Below the pieces are notes generated by a model that worked only from the letters and a program-made list of their open reading frames with translations, was not told the DNA's origin and ran no database searches. 56,820 nucleotides of DNA, from positions 1 through 56,820 of IMG/VR virus record IMGVR_UViG_3300042691_011692, one strand, 5' to 3'. The DNA is from a virus. Below, one piece after another: positions 27,201 to 36,654 of this stretch (position 1 is its first letter; every line of letters begins with the position of its first letter). The position numbers were made by a program, and so were the translations under genes.

Positions 27201-30200
27201 GCAAACCCAAGTGCGCCGGACACACGCTACTTTTTTATTACGCCAGAGGCAGCACGCCTGCGGACAAGTGACAGCGCTACTACGCGCGCCGCATACATTG
27301 AACTGCTAGCTCATGAAGTTGGGCATATTGTACAGCGTGATGCGTTTGTCCGCGCCAGCGAGCAGACCAAGGCGGCTATCATCAAAGCCCACGATCAGCA
27401 CTACGCACGCACTGAAGGTATGGTGTCTGCTGGCGCTTTGGCTCGGGAGACGCTGCCTCGCGCATTCGCCGAAACGGAACTACGTGGATATATCGAAGTT
27501 GGTATTGATCCGGACAAAGCAAACTTGCCGCCGAAGCAGGTAGCGTATCTCCGTAGTTTTAACGAGTGGTTTGCTAACGAAACGGCGCGCTGGGCCACGA
27601 CGCAGCGTCAGCCACTGAATTTGGTTGAGCGTTTCTTTAAGAGTGTCGCTGGCGTACTGCGTAGGCTGCACGGTTCTTATATCGACCAGACCGACGCAGC
27701 GGGTGTCCCTTCCAAGGCAATGAAGGACTTCCTTGACAGCTTGGCTGCTAACTCTGCGTCGAACACTGTAACGATTATCCCAGCTCAACCGACGCCGCCT
27801 ACACCACCTGGGGGTGGGATAGAGCCTATACGCGCGCTCACCGAAACAAAAGAATCTATAAACAACTACATCGACCAGAACGTACCCGAGCAGCTGCGTG
27901 CTTCCAGCCGTAGCATGGCAACGAACCTGTATGATCTGTATAAGCGCGGGCTTTACGGACTGTCGTTCGGCCGTGATCTTGTCGACAGTATGAGTAAAAT
28001 GCTGCCTGCCGCACGTGCGTACTTCAATAGCATGGCCAAGGTTTCTGCGGACTCCAACCGTCTGTGGCAGCAGGCCAACGCCGTCATGGCAGACGCCATG
28101 ACCGTGAAGGGAGAAGCGCGCACCGACCTCAACAACTTCCTTGCCGAGAGCACGCGTAAGCAGAAATGGGGCTACCAACCGACGTGGCGTCCACGCGAGA
28201 GCGTGGGGGTCGATCCTGCCATGAAGAAGCTGTACGATAAGCTGACGCCGGAAGCAAAGCAGATTGCTGACCGTGTGTTCCAGCATTCGTACAACTCGCG
28301 CCAAGAGATGCGCACTGCGATCCGTGGTCTTATCGAGGGTGAGCTTACGTCCACTGAGTTCAACGCTCTTCCGACTGATCTGAAGAACCAGCGTCGCGCT
28401 GCGGTGGCACGCCGCCTCAAGTCGTTTGATACTTTGGTGCCCGAGCTTCAGGGTCCGTATGCTCCGCTTTCCCGTTTTGGGAACTATGTGGCTGTGGCCA
28501 AGTCTGCTAGGTACATCGAAGCCGAGAAAGTATACGACGCTGCACCGACTGAGCTTAACCGCGAAGCACTGGACGAATTGCGGTCCAGCGATAAGGACTA
28601 CGCCGTGAGCTTTGCGCCGTCGCTCGGTGCTGCACAGAAGCTGGCTGATTACTTCAAACGCGAGCGTGGCTTTGACTTCACTGACCACTACGCTCGTATG
28701 GAGTTCGGCACACGCGAACTGGAGAAAGCATCCTGGGCTGGTATCCAGCGCCTTAAGAGCCAGCTCGACACTGAGTTGCGCGACGCTGATGTCGGCGATA
28801 AAGCTATGCTAGAGCGCCTGAACGAGTTTGTCCAGGATATGTATATCGCTACGCTTAGCGAAGCCAGTGCTCGTCGGCACAACCTGAAGCGCGAAGGCAT
28901 TGCTGGTTTCGACCCGGACATGATGCACTCGTTTGCTGTCAAGAGCCGGTCGGAAGCAAACTTTATCGCAGCAGCCAAGTCCAGTGCTGAATCGTCGGAT
29001 GCTCTTGCGGAACTTCGCAGACAAGCGAAGCTGGATACGAATGATATTGCGGAGTACAATTCCACTCAGCCTCAAGACCAGCAGGTCACTGGCTCTCGTG
29101 CCGATCGCACACGTGCAGCGAAAGAGCTTTTGCAACGTCACGTCATGGGCGTAACGTACCAGGACACGCCTATCCAAGATCGGATGATGACGGTTAACTT
29201 CTTGTGGATGCTGGCGCTTAAGCCGTCGTATTACATCGTCAACGCACTTCAGTCCTATGTACTGTCCTTGCCAGTCATGGCTGCACGGTTTGGCTATGGC
29301 AAATCAGCCAAGGCGCTCACTGATGCCTACGGTGATATCATTAAAGGTATCGGTTCCGATGGCGGGCAGAGTCTGTTGAAGTTCTGGCGTGGCCAGCTCG
29401 ATCTGACGACTGTTAAGCGTGACGGCAAGAATGTCTTTACGCCTGACGAGATTGCCATGCTGGAGTACCAGCGTGACAGCGGTCTTATCGACATTGGTCT
29501 GGCTTACGATATTGGTTATTGGGAAGCGCATTCCGGATCAAACGTAGCCAGCCGCGCATTCCAAACGACTGTCCAGAAGCTAACGACGGTGAACCGTCAA
29601 GTCGAGTTGCTTAACCGTATCTCGTCGGGCTTGGCTGCGCATCGGCTGTATAAGTCTGCACCCATTAAGGGTAAGTCCTCAAACGACTACGTCAGTGAAA
29701 TCTTGTCGCAGACCCAGGGCGACTACAGCGGTATCAATGCACCACGGTACTTCTCGTCGTTCCAAGGCAGCAAGGTTGTCTTCCAGTTCCGTAAGTTCCA
29801 ATTGATGCAGGCAACTCTGCTGGCGCGTAATTTACAGCAAGCCTTCAAAGGTGCTACGCCAGAAGAGCGCGTGCTGGCACGCAAGACGCTCGGCTTTGTA
29901 CTTGGACAAACGTCTGTCCTGACTGGTGCACTTGGTCTGCCTACGGTTGCTGCTGCGGTGTATGTCTACGGTCTGGCGTTTGGTGATGAGGAAGAACCTA
30001 TTAACGCAGAGCGTATCCTCCGTCGTGCCATTGGTAACGATAACATCGCCGACTTCATCCTCAAGGGTGTACCAGCTGGCTTTGGTGTTGATCTGAGCGG
30101 ACAGCTTGGTATGTCGACGGCATTCTCAATCCTGCCTTATACTGACGTTGATCTGTCCACGCGCGAAGACTTTGCTGAGACTGTACTTGGACTTGGTGGA

Positions 30201-30716
30201 CCTACCACGGGTCTGGCTTACAGCCTCATTGACGCCATGGGCTTTATCAAACGCGGTGATACCTACAAGGGTATCGAAGCTGTGCTGCCGTCTGGCCTCA
30301 AGCATGGGTTGAAGGCATATAGGGAAACCTACGCCGCAGGCATCACACGGCGCAACGGTGACCAGGTTATCTCGCCTGAAGAGTTCAACTTCTTCCAGAG
30401 CTTTGCGCAAGCTGTTGGTTTCAACACCACCAAGATGCAGGAAATCCGTCGTACAAGACAAGACATCTTTGAGTACGAAAAGTATTTCCGTGAGCGGACC
30501 ACGCAGATACGCAAGGACTATGTTGAGGCTCGTAAATCCAACGACTTCACTGCGATGGAGCAGGCCAAACAGAACTGGCAGAACTTGCAAGCCGCAAAGC
30601 TACGGGTCAACATGAAGCCCAGCCCGCTTGGCAATCTGTACCTTGCTCCGACGCAGCAAGTGAAGCGTGAACGCGAGTTCCAGGAACTCGTACGCAAGCA
30701 ACGCGAGCTACAGTAG
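24300..30716 (+). CDS. Giant internal virion or polyvalent protein, 2138 residues
   Basis: This is the last gene of the late block. An N-terminal Ala-rich region includes a hydrophobic Gly-rich stretch ([20 protein letters not shown]). Long Pro/Ala linkers follow (about residues 440-500 and 640-740), then a low-complexity segment at 840-890 that is another gene read in this frame. A zinc-peptidase-like [11 protein letters not shown] motif (H1005) and a PLSRFG motif (residue 1389) belong to PLxRFG polyvalent proteins, which are co-injected with DNA. Hydrophobic helices near 1870-1900 ([25 protein letters not shown]) and a charged C-terminus complete it. It likely enters the host and helps in DNA entry or in countering host factors. 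Confidence 0.8.
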   Translation: MAEPKSDPLLTALEVQDPLQQRFTTPTAQLGLAGLGPSTVDTAVTGDTDFARTRAVEQAGLRAPPANLPGFGAATSPYVTPDISALPTAPRPTAAPRTNIAYSPSTKKFFVNNVLVDADNALAIAEGAKSIGAPAQPAPASVATDWQPVSPQEYLGTVEQLKQRRGVLGNLRVGLQTAGEGIVGGVGRLVEFAGAPETGRAIAGFAERNIGLSKEDQTRSELIKQSNSYFANIVDAAIQGIPFVIGAGAGGLGGAALAARALGAGARTIGGISGAAAVSFPTAVQGLYESAVQNNFDVNAPEVRTQILGGALASSMLDALVPGGVASAALRQRVRDVATGVVQGQLSGLARARAVGAAAAGASLTEAATEAVQTLIEQVTFDREFRKQLSAGDFKAMVPYIVEKYGQDVAIAAGAGALLGGGIGGAGKFVETSPRDLLTTAVPSEEPPAAPAEPTAPAEPQALPAPAPTLALPAPTPGVETTPTVPTAAPVEPAAPEVQAPLPYDERFVNNVTAKLTQANKTLPKAQKAILTELAARRKDLDVTTLSEEDRAALADPKASGLNEAGLSALLARVRDAQQIQTRAEVIELLSRGVEPGRMNMLSRAGVRKELDKLRTPPAAPVTRAEDVIAQPPPAPVLALPSPTGPGGVLTPPPPTDLPPAVTAATQAEPILPPAAPAPVAPAPVAPILPPTESAAPTPAAPTPAAPTPAAPTPAAPAPAKPAPAAPAPAKPALPDFPPNKNVIQNRVRAAKQDVVDKVRALPDADKAELFGKINEVTLGNRVRSASGFDALSKLKQEIDEAVGKPVFGVAPKAERLKRGKKAAAESKPAAEAAPTPGEPRAPQVRKEPEGRQPERAPADGGRKAPKAGRRDRTQQGREEPEVEQAQGVAAPRIATSSIGSVDQETVNYVSALTNATDMRDTRVVVVNSKDVDQLVALGVPRTTVNAWKRNYFGPTSTMRMGVTEFGANPSAPDTRYFFITPEAARLRTSDSATTRAAYIELLAHEVGHIVQRDAFVRASEQTKAAIIKAHDQHYARTEGMVSAGALARETLPRAFAETELRGYIEVGIDPDKANLPPKQVAYLRSFNEWFANETARWATTQRQPLNLVERFFKSVAGVLRRLHGSYIDQTDAAGVPSKAMKDFLDSLAANSASNTVTIIPAQPTPPTPPGGGIEPIRALTETKESINNYIDQNVPEQLRASSRSMATNLYDLYKRGLYGLSFGRDLVDSMSKMLPAARAYFNSMAKVSADSNRLWQQANAVMADAMTVKGEARTDLNNFLAESTRKQKWGYQPTWRPRESVGVDPAMKKLYDKLTPEAKQIADRVFQHSYNSRQEMRTAIRGLIEGELTSTEFNALPTDLKNQRRAAVARRLKSFDTLVPELQGPYAPLSRFGNYVAVAKSARYIEAEKVYDAAPTELNREALDELRSSDKDYAVSFAPSLGAAQKLADYFKRERGFDFTDHYARMEFGTRELEKASWAGIQRLKSQLDTELRDADVGDKAMLERLNEFVQDMYIATLSEASARRHNLKREGIAGFDPDMMHSFAVKSRSEANFIAAAKSSAESSDALAELRRQAKLDTNDIAEYNSTQPQDQQVTGSRADRTRAAKELLQRHVMGVTYQDTPIQDRMMTVNFLWMLALKPSYYIVNALQSYVLSLPVMAARFGYGKSAKALTDAYGDIIKGIGSDGGQSLLKFWRGQLDLTTVKRDGKNVFTPDEIAMLEYQRDSGLIDIGLAYDIGYWEAHSGSNVASRAFQTTVQKLTTVNRQVELLNRISSGLAAHRLYKSAPIKGKSSNDYVSEILSQTQGDYSGINAPRYFSSFQGSKVVFQFRKFQLMQATLLARNLQQAFKGATPEERVLARKTLGFVLGQTSVLTGALGLPTVAAAVYVYGLAFGDEEEPINAERILRRAIGNDNIADFILKGVPAGFGVDLSGQLGMSTAFSILPYTDVDLSTREDFAETVLGLGGPTTGLAYSLIDAMGFIKRGDTYKGIEAVLPSGLKHGLKAYRETYAAGITRRNGDQVISPEEFNFFQSFAQAVGFNTTKMQEIRRTRQDIFEYEKYFRERTTQIRKDYVEARKSNDFTAMEQAKQNWQNLQAAKLRVNMKPSPLGNLYLAPTQQVKREREFQELVRKQRELQ
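26337..26500 (+). repeat. Pro/Ala-coding tandem repeats
   Basis: Short repeated units of 12-18 bp (CCGGCTGCGCCTACA and variants) encode runs of AAP and TPAAP in the linker of the giant virion protein. They probably give a flexible extended spacer. Confidence 0.85.
26821..26967 (+). CDS. Small basic phage protein nested in the giant gene (+1 frame)
   Basis: A 48-residue protein starts at GTG preceded by a strong AGGAG (26810-26814, six bases of spacing). Its sequence ([18 protein letters not shown], then [18 protein letters not shown]) closely resembles small Lys-rich proteins that I remember as stand-alone genes in many phages. The giant protein read over the same bases is an Arg/Pro/Glu-rich string with no visible fold, so the nested frame is probably the older coding sequence here. 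Its function is unknown. It may have been captured when two virion genes fused around it. Confidence 0.7.
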   Translation: MPLKSGKSQKVVSQNVRQLMEEGRPQKQAVAIALSKAGKSQKSNKLKA

Positions 30717-30914
30717 AGAAAGCTGGTCTGACTTACTGGTACGTTTCTTAAGGCGCGGTGGCGATCCAATGGTATTAGTAATTTTGGTGCCATCGCTGTA
30801 GACCAGCTTAACTTCGACCATAGCTATGGTCTTGTCCCCAACGCTCATCTCGTTGAGGATTTTAAGCTGTATGTCTGTTAAATCTTTGAGCGTCATGGTG
30901 ATGTCCTCTATCAT
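30708..30914 (-). CDS. Small hypothetical protein, end of the minus-strand operon
   Basis: This 68-residue protein converges with the giant virion gene, overlapping it by nine bases, and overlaps the primase-helicase gene at its start (ATGA). It contains MTLKDLTDIQLKILNEM and a short beta region (MVEVKLVYSDGTKITNTIGSPPRLKKR). I recognise no family. Both operons end here and no clear terminator was seen. Confidence 0.65.
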   Translation of the reverse strand: MIEDITMTLKDLTDIQLKILNEMSVGDKTIAMVEVKLVYSDGTKITNTIGSPPRLKKRTSKSDQLSLL

Positions 30915-33778
30915 TTAACCACCTTCAAACTCGACACTGCCTGCGCTTCCAACTCGTTCTCAACTTCAGTGAGTATGCCCTTCAGTCGTGGGTGCGCAAG
31001 GTTGAAACCCATGACGTATATCTGTGGCAGCCTGATGCTGGTGCCTCTACCCATGTAGCACTTGTTGTTCGGTGGGTTACTCAGAGCACCAGCGTCAGAC
31101 AACTCTCGCGACACCAGACGGTAGTCGTGTCCATGCGTGGCAAGCCACTTACGGAAGTGCTTGCGATCCACCATGATGGTGCCTCGGTCGAACGAACTAG
31201 ACTGCGTCTGCCTGTAGACATCCAGACGAACGATAATGCCTTCGCGTGGCATACGGTTGTAGTCAGGCACACCCTTAGCGGCACCTGTGTACATCATGGT
31301 CAGCGTAGAGCCAGCACACTCGTTCAGATACTCACCGATCAGATCAAACGCGTCGACGGCAGAGTCCTTCATAGCAGCTCGGGTCAGGCCAAGCACACGC
31401 AGGATTTCCCGTGTACCTTCTTCATAGTTGTATCGCACCAATCCAAGCTGGCTGGCTTGCTCATTGGCAAAGTCTGCTGTGATGATAGCCTGTTCCCAGT
31501 AGCGCTCATGACCGACGAAGTGAACGCCGTACTTCTTCAAGAAGCGCGCCTTATGCAACGCGAGTGCTTCCGCAATGCCTTCCGGCCCCATGCTCATGTA
31601 GTGACGCAGCAGCTCCGGTCCGATGTGGCCGTAATTGTCCATGACTGTCTGGTAGATAAGCTCGCCGCCTTTGGAGTTGGCAGAGAAGAGCTTGTTCACA
31701 CCGAGTGGCACGTCGAGCAGACGCGCCTGCTGCGCATCGGTCTCCATCCCTGACAGCACCAGCATGGAGCCTAGTGACTTATTGGACGACGTGGTGACGA
31801 CGGTGGACCATGTCTTGATCGCGCGCTCTTCGACGTGCTTGGTGAGGCGTGCCTTGTCCCTGCCTTGTGAAATACCGTACAGGAAATCGCCGATCTCTTT
31901 GCTCGGCAGCATGGTCGTTTCGTCGATTGTAAACGGCAGGTGGTTGAAGAACCCGAGCCGGTTGAACATGGCGTTGGGTGTGAACCGTGCACTGTAGTGG
32001 AGCTTACGTGGGTTGCCCCAGAGTGATTGTTGCAACAGCTGCGCCAGTGTCTTGCCAGCACCGGTCGGGCCGTACAGGTTAATCACCACACCTGCGATAC
32101 CGCTGAACGTATACAGTGGCGCAGCCAGTCCGAGCCCGATGGAGAACATATGCGCATGCAGCTTGGCTGACTCCAGCAGCTCAGTCAGTTTGATCCACGC
32201 GTCGCGTGTGCCCTTCTGGCAGAACATGTCGTCAATGGAGCTTTGCGTCAGGCCAGCGAGTGAAATGGCCTCCGCTTCCACACTGCCGTCGGGCAGTCGC
32301 CGATACAGCGTGTTGCCCAGCAGGAACTGGGTGTGGTTCTCTTTCCAGCCCATGCTGCCGTACAGATTAGTCATGGACTTAAGCTGTCGCAGCTCTTGCA
32401 TGTATGTGCGTAGCATAGCTCTGAACAGTCCTATCTGTGCCTTGCTGTCGAGAAGGATGCCTTGGTCTGCGATAGCTGTGGAAAACTCGCGGCTGTCGTC
32501 GTTAAGCAGTGCCTGTCGTAGCACCAGCTCTTGCCAGCCTATGTGCGTTCTGTTCCACCGGAAGCGCACGACTTCGTAGCCGAGTACTTCATCGCGACCG
32601 TAGCTCATTGGGTAAAGATCAAAAGGACATATGACGATGTCGACGCCGTCGACACTGACGACAATCCCCTTGGCTGTACGCTTATACGGCTTCGGAATCG
32701 GTGCAATGGCAGTCGGCTCGTCAGGTGCGTCGGGTGCAACGTCAACTGTCGCATAAGCGACGCCAAGCTGTACCGGACTGGTAACCCGTGCCTTGACTGG
32801 GCAGCGGCGGCAGCCGCTCGGCCGCTCTTGGTTGAACCGCGCGCAGGTGGCAGGTCCAGTGGTGACCGCACGCCACTGCTCCATCTTCTTAATAGTCGTC
32901 GCTTCGTCGAACGACGGGTGGTCCTTACTCCACGCCACGGCTGTCGCCACAGGGTCAGCACAGTACGCAGCTACACCGAGCAGCGCATACCAGAACGGCT
33001 CACTTACATCGGCTTGGTTCTCCACGGCCCAGCGTACCTGGGCGCACTTGCTGATGATAGCATCCGGGTCTGACGGTGGCGAATCCTGGCTCGTGCTCAT
33101 GGCGTCGAGCAGGTTGCTCTTACGCGTTACAATCACAGCCGCTGGCACGTCGAGGTCGTGGCCAGCCAAGACGTCCTTAAGTTCATCTATTGTCGTTGCA
33201 GGTGCATCTATTAGCAGTTTAACTTCTTTTCCTGCACTGGGGTGCATAGTACCACACGCACGTAGAACACGCGCAGAATCGGCTGGCACAGCCGGGTCGA
33301 ACACAGGCTTGCCGTTCTCAGTGATGCCGCAGAAGTGCGGTACCAATGCCTTCAGGCCGTGAGCTACGGGCTTCCACTCGTCTGGTGTGGCCTCGTCTTC
33401 CAGAACCCAGTACACATGCAGGCCGTTGCCTGAGGCAACGATCATAGGCGCAGGCAGGCCGGTCTCCGAAACGAACTTACCAACGGCAGCAAGCCCAGCC
33501 TTCCAGCTACCGAACGGCTTACCAGGTCCGCAGTCCACATCCATGTAAAACGACTTCAGCGCTCGGACGTTGTCCTGCTTACGACTGCCCCATTCTTTGA
33601 AAGCAGCAGTGGCGAAGTAGACGTTATCCCCTCGGTCACTGCTGCTCTTCAGGAACGCCGCTAGGTCTGCGATCTCGTGAAAGAACTTCTGCCGTGGCTG
33701 GTCTCCAGGATTGATAGTGATACCAACATAGATACCCTCTTCTGGTAGTACCTTCGTAAGATGCGCAAGGGTGTCCAT
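30911..33778 (-). CDS. Primase-helicase (AEP primase plus P-loop helicase)
   Basis: This 955-residue replication protein has an N-terminal archaeo-eukaryotic-type primase: YMDVDCG (D80, D82) and SGNGLHVYW (H121) are the metal and nucleotide motifs. A Cys-rich stretch (TGPATCARFNQERPSGCRRCPVKA, near residue 310) may bind zinc. The C-terminal helicase ATPase has Walker A GPTGAGKT near residue 570, followed by a DUF927-type core with FTIDETT as Walker B. Together these would unwind DNA and prime lagging-strand synthesis for the phage polymerase. It is translated from the same operon as the regulator upstream. Confidence 0.85.
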   Translation of the reverse strand: MDTLAHLTKVLPEEGIYVGITINPGDQPRQKFFHEIADLAAFLKSSSDRGDNVYFATAAFKEWGSRKQDNVRALKSFYMDVDCGPGKPFGSWKAGLAAVGKFVSETGLPAPMIVASGNGLHVYWVLEDEATPDEWKPVAHGLKALVPHFCGITENGKPVFDPAVPADSARVLRACGTMHPSAGKEVKLLIDAPATTIDELKDVLAGHDLDVPAAVIVTRKSNLLDAMSTSQDSPPSDPDAIISKCAQVRWAVENQADVSEPFWYALLGVAAYCADPVATAVAWSKDHPSFDEATTIKKMEQWRAVTTGPATCARFNQERPSGCRRCPVKARVTSPVQLGVAYATVDVAPDAPDEPTAIAPIPKPYKRTAKGIVVSVDGVDIVICPFDLYPMSYGRDEVLGYEVVRFRWNRTHIGWQELVLRQALLNDDSREFSTAIADQGILLDSKAQIGLFRAMLRTYMQELRQLKSMTNLYGSMGWKENHTQFLLGNTLYRRLPDGSVEAEAISLAGLTQSSIDDMFCQKGTRDAWIKLTELLESAKLHAHMFSIGLGLAAPLYTFSGIAGVVINLYGPTGAGKTLAQLLQQSLWGNPRKLHYSARFTPNAMFNRLGFFNHLPFTIDETTMLPSKEIGDFLYGISQGRDKARLTKHVEERAIKTWSTVVTTSSNKSLGSMLVLSGMETDAQQARLLDVPLGVNKLFSANSKGGELIYQTVMDNYGHIGPELLRHYMSMGPEGIAEALALHKARFLKKYGVHFVGHERYWEQAIITADFANEQASQLGLVRYNYEEGTREILRVLGLTRAAMKDSAVDAFDLIGEYLNECAGSTLTMMYTGAAKGVPDYNRMPREGIIVRLDVYRQTQSSSFDRGTIMVDRKHFRKWLATHGHDYRLVSRELSDAGALSNPPNNKCYMGRGTSIRLPQIYVMGFNLAHPRLKGILTEVENELEAQAVSSLKVVK

Positions 33779-33780
33779 TG

Positions 33781-34419
33781 TCAGCCTTTATTCGTTGTCC
33801 AGCAAATATCATGGCAACCGGGACAATAGGACGAATCCGGCTTGCGACGTTGACCACAAAACTCAATAACGCCATCGGTGTTCTCGTACGGATACCGGCA
33901 CTCGTCTGGTTCCAGTGCAATGAGTGAGACGCCTTTGAAATGGGGAGGCTTGGGGTAGCTATAAATTCCAACCGTCTGCTTCGGACATTCCGGACTAACT
34001 GGCTTTGGAACGTAGAAATACGCAGGAGTCAAAGACTTAGCGACTGGTGCCAGTTTGATATGTTTAACGGGTTTGGTTACTTTGTGCGCCAGCTTTGGCT
34101 GGGTTATACCACGTGTCTTCTGTAACCCAAGTCGATGCACGCGACCGATGATGGAGTTACGTGAGCGCCCCATACGGGCACCAATCTGCGACGAAGTTAG
34201 ACCCTTTGCATACAGATCAGACAGGGTATCGTCGTCTTTCTCAGTCCACGACACAGCCACTTTCGACGATTGCACACGTACGTCAGTGTCTTCTAAAATT
34301 TTCCTACGCACGCTCGTCGGCGTGCGGCCTAGCAGGTCTGCGATCTCGTCAATAGTATTACCATTCTTGCGTGCTCGGATAGCAACCGCAAGTTCTCTCT
34401 CAGTCCAGCGCTTAGGCAT
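33781..34419 (-). CDS. gcrA: GcrA-like transcription regulator with duplicated HTH
   Basis: This 212-residue protein carries the GcrA signature at about residues 57-99 (SWTEKDDDTLSDLYAKGLTSSQIGARMG, then RNSIIGRVHRLGL) and the C-terminal Cys-rich module (DECRYPYENTDGVIEFCGQRR, with YCPGC). GcrA proteins bind sigma-70 RNA polymerase and activate promoters with methylated GANTC in Alphaproteobacteria. Unusually, an extra HTH of the same type precedes it (residues 5-40, RWTERELAVAIRARKNGNTIDEIADLLG). The start at 34419 was chosen because the upstream ATG lies inside a terminator hairpin. Confidence 0.85.
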   Translation of the reverse strand: MPKRWTERELAVAIRARKNGNTIDEIADLLGRTPTSVRRKILEDTDVRVQSSKVAVSWTEKDDDTLSDLYAKGLTSSQIGARMGRSRNSIIGRVHRLGLQKTRGITQPKLAHKVTKPVKHIKLAPVAKSLTPAYFYVPKPVSPECPKQTVGIYSYPKPPHFKGVSLIALEPDECRYPYENTDGVIEFCGQRRKPDSSYCPGCHDICWTTNKG

Positions 34420-34449
34420 GGCGCACTCGCTTGTCTGGGGTGTGAAGAA

Positions 34450-34472
34450 AGAAGGGGGCATTGCCCCCTTCT
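34450..34472 (-). terminator. Intrinsic terminator between the HTH and GcrA genes
   Basis: The arms AGAAGGGGG and CCCCCTTCT flank a short loop. On the minus strand they are followed by TTCTTTCTTC, a T-rich tail. It would reduce transcription into the GcrA and primase genes, so those may have their own promoter. Confidence 0.5.
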
Positions 34473-34478
34473 AACATG

Positions 34479-34742
34479 CTAATGGTGCTTCTTCAGAAGT
34501 TCAAGCAGGTTATTAAACCTTTCCCCCCTTGACATTCTATGAACTTCAGGCGTGGGGTACTGTTCTTCCTGCACAACGGCTAAGAGCTTACGCATAGCTC
34601 TACGTAGTTTATCGTTGACGTCCTTACGTGGAACGGCTCCCCGCAACCACCGGCTGTATGTCATCTTAGACACACCGATAAGTTGGCAAAACTGAGGAAC
34701 AGACAGCAGCATATGGTTACGCAGCCGCTCCACGTGCTCCAT
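34479..34742 (-). CDS. Small HTH DNA-binding protein
   Basis: This 87-residue protein has a helix-turn-helix near residues 13-35 (LSVPQFCQLIGVSKMTYSRWLRG), similar to Cro/XRE domains, and a basic C-terminal helix. The start at 34742 lies 11 bases after the preceding stop. It may be a regulator of early or late genes. The recognised target is unknown. Confidence 0.7.
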   Translation of the reverse strand: MEHVERLRNHMLLSVPQFCQLIGVSKMTYSRWLRGAVPRKDVNDKLRRAMRKLLAVVQEEQYPTPEVHRMSRGERFNNLLELLKKHH

Positions 34743-34752
34743 GTTAAAGGGC

Positions 34753-35718
34753 TCAGTCGTCGGCATCGAGGTTGTCCATGATCCCCTGGATTTCCTTAGC
34801 CAGTGCATCTGCACTCGACACCTCAACCGGTGCCGCAGGCTTGGTCGTCCGCTTCGTCACAGGCGCTGGCTTCTCCACTGGTGCCTTCTCTGCCATGAAC
34901 CCACGCTTGGGCGTAGCAGGCTCTTCCTTGACCGGGGCAACCGGCTCGGGCTTCTCACGGACCAGCAGGGGCTTGGGCTTCACCGGCTCGGGCTGGGCCG
35001 CAGGTGCAACGGCGGCAGACTGGCTCTCACCAGTGATCTCAAGAACACGATCAGAACCAATCAGCCTGTCGACAACGTCGCTGGCAGTCTCATCCACGAA
35101 CCCGGCGAACGCGAACTTCAGCTTGGGGAAGGATGCATCGGTGTCGAACGACACCTTGGTCCGCACGATCTCAGGCGAAAAGCCCCGTGCCTTCAGTTCC
35201 TTGTGGTAGATGTTAAGCCCCTTCAGCGCCGCAGGCGTAACCTGAAGCAGGTACACAGGTCCATCAGGGTCGTTCGCTGCCACCACTGCAAGGCGCTTCT
35301 GGTCCGCACAGGCTTTGATCTCCTGGCCCTGCGGCGTAACCTTAGACCCCCACTGGTTCTGCTTGCACGTAGCACACAAATCGTTCTGCGGTGACGTGCT
35401 GTCCGGGTGCGGACCAACGCCATTGAGAGAAAAGCAATCCGGTGCAGCAGGTTCAGAGTCCGGCGTCCACTGCCGCGCGTACCACGTCTTGGACAGCTTC
35501 GGGTTAACACCAACAATGATGACGTCCAGCGTGGTGCTGTCGAGCACAGTCTCACTGCCGCCGTCGATGATGCGGAACCGCGCACCCTTGATACTGATAC
35601 GAGGGAACGAGTCACCAGCAAGGCCACCGCTCATCGCGGTCATCAGTGCAGACTGCTGGCCGACACGCTTGGCAAGATGCGCAGGAACCTGGATATTCGT
35701 GGGGATAAGGCTAGTCAT
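34753..35718 (-). CDS. Probable single-stranded DNA-binding protein
   Basis: This 321-residue protein has an N-terminal beta-rich domain (FPRISIKGARFRIIDGG, LDVIIVGVNPKLSKTWY) with a zinc-like cysteine set (DCF, LCATCKQNQWGSK, ACAD). A long Pro/Ala/Lys linker follows, and it ends in an acidic tail IMDNLDADD. That layout, an OB-like core plus an acidic C-terminal tip, is typical of phage ssDNA-binding proteins. Its place in the replication operon supports the call. The ribosome site AAAGGAAAG precedes the ATG. Confidence 0.65.
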   Translation of the reverse strand: MTSLIPTNIQVPAHLAKRVGQQSALMTAMSGGLAGDSFPRISIKGARFRIIDGGSETVLDSTTLDVIIVGVNPKLSKTWYARQWTPDSEPAAPDCFSLNGVGPHPDSTSPQNDLCATCKQNQWGSKVTPQGQEIKACADQKRLAVVAANDPDGPVYLLQVTPAALKGLNIYHKELKARGFSPEIVRTKVSFDTDASFPKLKFAFAGFVDETASDVVDRLIGSDRVLEITGESQSAAVAPAAQPEPVKPKPLLVREKPEPVAPVKEEPATPKRGFMAEKAPVEKPAPVTKRTTKPAAPVEVSSADALAKEIQGIMDNLDADD

Positions 35719-35741
35719 GGTGAGTCTTTCCTTTGGTTGTG

Positions 35742-36146
35742 TTACTCTACTTTCGGCGAGGGCCGCCGCACGTTAAGCTCTAGTTTCGTTCCGTAGTTAA
35801 CGCCCGGAGGCACACTGCCTGTCGAGTCTATATAGCTACGAACCGCACGCTTACTCACGCGTCGCTCAAACATATCGAACGCGTCATTGGTCTTGACGAA
35901 CTCCAGCATTGCATCCCAGTCCGCCACGCTCGCAAAGTCCGTAGTAGTTACGAACGCCGTACCGGCCGTGGTCTTGAATGATGTTACGCCCAGCTCAGAC
36001 GCTTGCTGTTTAAGCCACGCTTCGATCTTAAGCATCTGGTCAGTACATTCCCTGGCACGCTCTTTGGCTTCGTGCTCGATAGCCTCCTTCTTGTCGCGCA
36101 GTGCGATGTAAGTTTTGATAACAGTGTCGACTGTTAGTTCCGACAT
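35742..36146 (-). CDS. Conserved phage protein of unknown function, 134 residues
   Basis: The N-terminal half is a charged coiled coil (TYIALRDKKEAIEHEAKERARECTDQM). The C-terminal half is a compact domain with VTSFKTTAGTAFVTTTDFASVADWD and SVPPGVNYGTKLELNVR. I remember this combination as a common uncharacterised protein in phage replication regions. No enzymatic motif is visible. It overlaps the preceding gene's stop by one base. Confidence 0.7.
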   Translation of the reverse strand: MSELTVDTVIKTYIALRDKKEAIEHEAKERARECTDQMLKIEAWLKQQASELGVTSFKTTAGTAFVTTTDFASVADWDAMLEFVKTNDAFDMFERRVSKRAVRSYIDSTGSVPPGVNYGTKLELNVRRPSPKVE

Positions 36147-36469
36147 CAGCTTGGTTTCCTTATCTTGCCAGCCGCATTGATAAGCATGTTGTTGAAGTAC
36201 TCTGCGGCTTCGTGGATCATGGTTAGGTACATCTCATCGTCGACGCGGCTCTCGCCAAACGAAGACAACGCAGCATCACAAAACAACAACGATCCGTACA
36301 ACGCAGCAAGTGTACCGTCACGAATGTCTAGCTTCTCTTCCTGCACCACGAACGTGGCAACGCCAGCAAACGATGCAGCCATATCACTAGCGCAGTTGTT
36401 GATGTACGACGCATGCTTCTCGTCTACGACGTGCGAGTAATTTTCTGTTATGCGATGCTCTCTGCTCAT
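36146..36469 (-). CDS. Hypothetical protein, 107 residues
   Basis: This is a helical, mostly acidic protein (SFAGVATFVVQEEKLDIRDGTLAALYGSLL). It overlaps its neighbours by a few bases on both sides, consistent with an operon. No family is recognised. Confidence 0.65.
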   Translation of the reverse strand: MSREHRITENYSHVVDEKHASYINNCASDMAASFAGVATFVVQEEKLDIRDGTLAALYGSLLFCDAALSSFGESRVDDEMYLTMIHEAAEYFNNMLINAAGKIRKPS

Positions 36470-36654
36470 AGGATGTCCTTCGGTGGCGATCGACGTGGCA
36501 CGACTTCAGCAAGTTTATCTGCGGCAACTTCGACGCGCTTACGGATATCATCTATGCTTGGATATTTCTTACCTTTTGCAGGGCGTAACGCAAGTGACAG
36601 CATGTCGCAGATAATCCGCGCATCTCTGATGTTGTTGTAATCGTCAGCTTTCAT
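36466..36654 (-). CDS. Hypothetical protein, 62 residues
   Basis: This short charged helical protein (MKADDYNNIRDARIICDMLSLAL, ending PPKDIL) overlaps the helicase gene upstream by 11 bases and the next gene by four. No family is recognised. Confidence 0.6.
   Translation of the reverse strand: MKADDYNNIRDARIICDMLSLALRPAKGKKYPSIDDIRKRVEVAADKLAEVVPRRSPPKDIL

Noticed and set aside
27480-28688. Open reading frame of 402 codons on the minus strand
   Set aside because: It is antisense to the giant virion gene, has no ribosome site and no recognisable domain.
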